Part shown: piece by piece, positions 61,388-64,000 of the stretch
How the letters are laid out: every line of letters begins with the position of its first letter
Numbering within the stretch: position 1 is the stretch's first letter
Assembly (NCBI RefSeq): GCF_030546935.1
Contig: NZ_JAUOPH010000003.1
Span: 620,001 to 684,000 of the forward strand
Source: Marinobacter sp. 2_MG-2023
GTDB lineage: Bacteria > Pseudomonadota > Gammaproteobacteria > Pseudomonadales > Oleiphilaceae
Direction of reading: 5' to 3'
Length of the DNA: 64,000 bases
Made by a program: the position numbers and the translations under genes
The notes under the pieces: model-generated
The model's input: only the letters and a program-made list of their open reading frames with translations
What the model was told of the DNA's origin: nothing
Databases searched by the model: none

Positions 61388-62266
61388 ATGACTTTTAAAG
61401 CACTGGACACAGAAGCCGCCTGGAATCTTATTCTGCAAGCAGAGAACCTTTCGGGTGCAACGCTAACGCGTCAAGACTCCGATAAGCCGGTACTCAAGCT
61501 GCACCGCAATGGAGAATGGCGGCTGCTGCAGGAAGCAACAGAAGAAGCCCGCGCATTACTGAGTGTTTTTTTACCCTTGTGCCGTCCACTTGCTGAATCC
61601 GCACCCTGGCACGTTATCGGTCAGCTCGGCCAAAGTCTCGATGGCCGGATCGCAACGGTTACCGGGAATTCCCGTTTTATCAACGGCGGCGATGGGATTA
61701 CCCACCTGCACCGCATCAGGGCCCTTTCCGATGCTGTGATTGTCGGCGCCGGCACGGCAACGACGGATAACCCCCGGCTGACCGTGCGCTGTGCCAGCGG
61801 AGCCAATCCGGTAAGAATTGTTATTGATCGTCATCGTCGGGTACCTGAAAGCCACCACCTGTTTACCGACGGATCTGCACCGACACTGCGCCTGGTTGCT
61901 GGCGACTATAGTCCTGGCATGATTGATGGTTACGGCAGGAGTTCGGTAATCGATATTCCTTGCCTCGGCAGTGGAAAAGAACTCGCGAACCCGAAACGTG
62001 TTCTTGAGGTTCTTGCTGATCTCGGGCTGAGAAAGATTTTTATAGAAGGCGGTGGCATGACTGTTTCGTCTTTTCTGCAAGCTGGCTTGTTAAACCGGCT
62101 CCATGTCATGGTGGCTCCCATGATTATCGGCAGTGGCAGGCCGGCCTTTTCCCTGCCGGAAATTGACTTGTTGGATGACGCGCTCAGGCCTGCCTCTCAA
62201 TTCGTAAACCTGGGCACCGACATGCTGTTTGATCTTGATTTCAGTGTTGCCTTGCCGGCGAACTGA
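61388..62266 (+). CDS. RibD C-terminal-domain (pyrimidine/dihydrofolate reductase-like) protein
   Basis: 292 residues. The reductase domain starts near residue 78: VIGQLGQSLDGRIAT, SDAVIVGAGTATTDNPRLT, PVRIVIDRHRRVP and IFIEGGGMTVSSFLQAGLLNRLHVMVAPMIIGSGRP, all typical of the RibD C-terminal fold that binds NADPH. The RibD deaminase domain is absent; the first 75 residues are a different, unrecognised N-terminus. The natural substrate is uncertain. AGGA lies five bases before the ATG. The 3' end overlaps the convergent membrane-protein gene by 26 bp. Confidence 0.85.
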   Translation: MTFKALDTEAAWNLILQAENLSGATLTRQDSDKPVLKLHRNGEWRLLQEATEEARALLSVFLPLCRPLAESAPWHVIGQLGQSLDGRIATVTGNSRFINGGDGITHLHRIRALSDAVIVGAGTATTDNPRLTVRCASGANPVRIVIDRHRRVPESHHLFTDGSAPTLRLVAGDYSPGMIDGYGRSSVIDIPCLGSGKELANPKRVLEVLADLGLRKIFIEGGGMTVSSFLQAGLLNRLHVMVAPMIIGSGRPAFSLPEIDLLDDALRPASQFVNLGTDMLFDLDFSVALPAN

Positions 62267-63194
62267 ACAGGAACAGAGCACCTGGTAAGCTGGAGACAAA
62301 TATAAGTGCACCATAGGCCACACTCAGTGCCACACCCTGCTCTGCGGGCAAGCCCGCCATTGGCCATAGAACCACCGCTGCGCCTTCACGGACACCCCAG
62401 CCCGAGACAGTAACCGGTATCACCATGCTCAGCAGGAGAAGACTGCACAGAGCCCCTGAGACAGCTGCCGAAGGCAGATCGGTGATATAACCCGCGCCGG
62501 TGGCCAACACGAGGAACACGGCCAGATAGCTTGCCACCACCATCAACGACGTCAGCACTTGCAATGGAAAAGCTGGCCAGGAGAGCAAGGCCCGGGCGAG
62601 ATCTCCGCGCAGAGTGGCGAAATATCTGCACACCCGATCGCTCCTGCGTGCGAGAAACCACAGCAGGTAAATCCCAGCAAATGAACCCGCCAGGAGCCAG
62701 TAAAGATGGCTGGTAGAGTCACGCTCCACAGGGTCTGCGCCAACAATCCTGCCAGTAATAAACAACCAGATAAGGCCACTTATAACCACGGCCGCCAGCA
62801 CTACCTGCCCGGATAAACGCTCGATAGCAACCCCGTGGGCGGCTGCCAGCCTCTTGTCAGTATCAGCGCCATGGCGAAGTGCCCGGTTAACATCACCCAG
62901 AACGCCGCCGGGCAAAACCTGATTGGTAAAGGTTGCCAGATAGTACTCCCGCACCGACTGTATGTAGGGTATCGGCAGACCCAGAAGCCCGGCGGTATAC
63001 CGCCACCGCCAGGCCGACAGAAATACCTGGATTACCCCCAGAACGAGGCCGGCAATCATCGCAGTCTTCGGAATGCGCGTAATTTCATTAATCAGTGCTT
63101 TCACATCAACAAACAACAGCACCGCCAGGATGATCAAAGCAGTCGACACCCATTTAAATGCGATGCGAATACCCGTGCTGCGAGAAAAGGTCAT
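62241..63194 (-). CDS. YbhN/lysylphosphatidylglycerol-synthase-type flippase-like membrane protein
   Basis: About 317 residues with eight or so helices, the LPG_synthase_TM/YbhN family. Typical pattern: SAWRWRYTAGLLGL near residue 58, YYLATFTNQVLPGGVLGDVNRALRH near residue 80 and PVTVSGWGVREGAAV near residue 255. The family moves lipids or glycolipids across the inner membrane. The frame is open to 63260, but ATG 63194 overlaps the upstream methyltransferase stop as ATGA. Substrate unknown. Confidence 0.87.
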   Translation of the reverse strand: MTFSRSTGIRIAFKWVSTALIILAVLLFVDVKALINEITRIPKTAMIAGLVLGVIQVFLSAWRWRYTAGLLGLPIPYIQSVREYYLATFTNQVLPGGVLGDVNRALRHGADTDKRLAAAHGVAIERLSGQVVLAAVVISGLIWLFITGRIVGADPVERDSTSHLYWLLAGSFAGIYLLWFLARRSDRVCRYFATLRGDLARALLSWPAFPLQVLTSLMVVASYLAVFLVLATGAGYITDLPSAAVSGALCSLLLLSMVIPVTVSGWGVREGAAVVLWPMAGLPAEQGVALSVAYGALIFVSSLPGALFLFSSPARQH

Positions 63195-64000
63195 ATTGGT
63201 TGTTCGGGTATCTTTGTTGTTGTGCGGACTGGGGGAAGCCCGAGTACGTCCTGATGACACACGGTAATTTCCAGTTCGCCCGCTGCCAACTGGTGCTTTC
63301 TGGCGACAAACCAGGCATCGAGAAGAGCAACGGCATCCGGGCTTCGTTGCTTGGCCGCAGTTACCCAGCCAGCCATTAGCATTTCAGCCAGCCTTGCGTC
63401 TTTGCAGGGGAGATGCCAGGGGGTTTCTTCAACCTGCACTTCGTAACCGTTTAAGGCCAGTTTTTCCGCAAGCGCAGAGGCGGCATCCGGGCCAAGCGCG
63501 GCGCCAGTGCCTTTATTGCCGTGCTGATGCTGGTTTACCAGATCTATCAACAAATCGTCTTGTTCGTGAGCCGGCGTAAGCGCAAAACGACCGGTATAAC
63601 TCAACACAACAAGAATGGCCGCCTGCTTTGAAACCACCTCTTTCACAAGCTCTGCGAGCCAGGCTTCAGATACCAGATCAATCAGCGCCGAAGCTGTCAC
63701 TAAAGAGATGTGATGAGGAAGAAACCCGTGAAAGTCCCCCGGCATCAGGCGATGCTGTAGCATTCTCATGGACACGTCCAGTTTCTTGGACCTGAGAGCC
63801 GCTTCAGCGAGCAAACTTTCATCCTGATCAACTAACAGCCATTCCTGAGACATTGATAACGCTGGGGCCAGATAGGCTACATTTGACCCACGACCGGTGC
63901 CAATGTCTACAATTCTGACAGGGCCATCATCAGTAGGTAATGCATGCAGCCAATGCTCCAGCTTATGTGTCAGATTTACGGAGCGCGCACGATGGTCTGC
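63191..64000 (-). CDS. Class I SAM-dependent methyltransferase, 5' end outside the window
   Basis: The frame stays open to the end of the window, so the start is missing; 269 residues are visible. The SAM-binding motif I VDIGTGRGSNVAYL appears about 30 residues into the visible part, followed by WLLVDQDESLL as motif II and later PHHISLVTASALIDLVSEAWL as motif IV-like. ATG 63853 is an internal methionine, not the start, since it would remove motif I. Coupled by ATGA to the YbhN-like gene, so the two probably act on one lipid or glycolipid. Confidence 0.83.
   Translation of the reverse strand, partial: ADHRARSVNLTHKLEHWLHALPTDDGPVRIVDIGTGRGSNVAYLAPALSMSQEWLLVDQDESLLAEAALRSKKLDVSMRMLQHRLMPGDFHGFLPHHISLVTASALIDLVSEAWLAELVKEVVSKQAAILVVLSYTGRFALTPAHEQDDLLIDLVNQHQHGNKGTGAALGPDAASALAEKLALNGYEVQVEETPWHLPCKDARLAEMLMAGWVTAAKQRSPDAVALLDAWFVARKHQLAAGELEITVCHQDVLGLPPVRTTTKIPEQPI

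Noticed and set aside
1..64000. CRISPR arrays, rRNA, tRNA, riboswitches and intact insertion sequences
   Set aside because: I looked for regular spacers, conserved RNA segments and transposase motifs and saw none.

Overview
The window looks like a chromosomal segment of a marine gammaproteobacterium, most likely Marinobacter or a close relative. This is inferred from gene content, not from a marker gene: an exosortase A (XrtA)/PEP-CTERM exopolysaccharide locus, a methylcitrate cluster of the AcnD/PrpF type under a GntR-type regulator, opgGH/opgD glucan genes and galU. I saw no rRNA, tRNA, CRISPR array or intact insertion sequence.

Region 1 (about 0-42.4 kb) is a large exopolysaccharide and protein-sorting locus. 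Its left edge carries xrtA, a FAD-linked oxidase, the exosortase-associated LuxI-like acyltransferase and a PEP-CTERM protein. A plus-strand block (5.6-15.3 kb) encodes a CDP-alcohol phosphotransferase, a flippase, a RIFT-barrel lyase-like protein, a hexapeptide acyltransferase, an asparagine-synthase-like protein without a glutaminase cysteine, a PaaK-like ligase and a GT2. From about 14.9 to 23.7 kb the DNA becomes visibly AT-rich. This part holds a secreted protein, a gene-poor decayed stretch with an 18-bp perfect inverted repeat, a GT4, an unknown small protein, an APH-fold kinase, a second flippase and a ligase/polymerase, and is probably the strain-variable core. A nearly gap-free minus-strand operon (40.1 down to 22.3 kb) carries the conserved XrtA set: initiating sugar transferase, export protein, chain-length protein, BY-kinase-like protein, outer-membrane barrel, deacetylase, carbamoyltransferase, two acyl/aminoacyl-transferase-like proteins, GT2-GT4 fusion, amidotransferase and GT4. 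Divergent from it are the XrtA-type deacetylase and the ExeA-like ATPase.

Region 2 (42.4-52.8 kb) is propionate catabolism: prpR-prpB-prpC-acnD-prpF on the minus strand, then prpD. A PEP-CTERM gene on the opposite strand splits prpF from prpD. Palindromes of the form ATTGTNNACAAT surround the prpR promoter, and a weaker copy lies before prpD.

Region 3 (52.8-59.7 kb) is periplasmic glucan synthesis: opgG, a small unknown gene, opgH and a Tat-type opgD, next to an orphan outer-membrane barrel resembling the C-terminal half of TpsB transporters. Region 4 (60-64 kb) holds galU, an XRE regulator, a RibD-C-type reductase, a YbhN-like membrane protein and a methyltransferase cut by the window end.

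All three PEP-CTERM genes, although scattered, have a sigma-54-type -24/-12 element with correct spacing directly upstream. This ties them to one regulon, probably PrsK/PrsR, whose genes are not in the window. The most unusual proteins are a BY-kinase-like protein with lost Walker residues, a CDP-alcohol phosphotransferase with the fourth motif aspartate changed to histidine, the AsnB-like/PaaK-like pair, and the orphan TpsB-like barrel.
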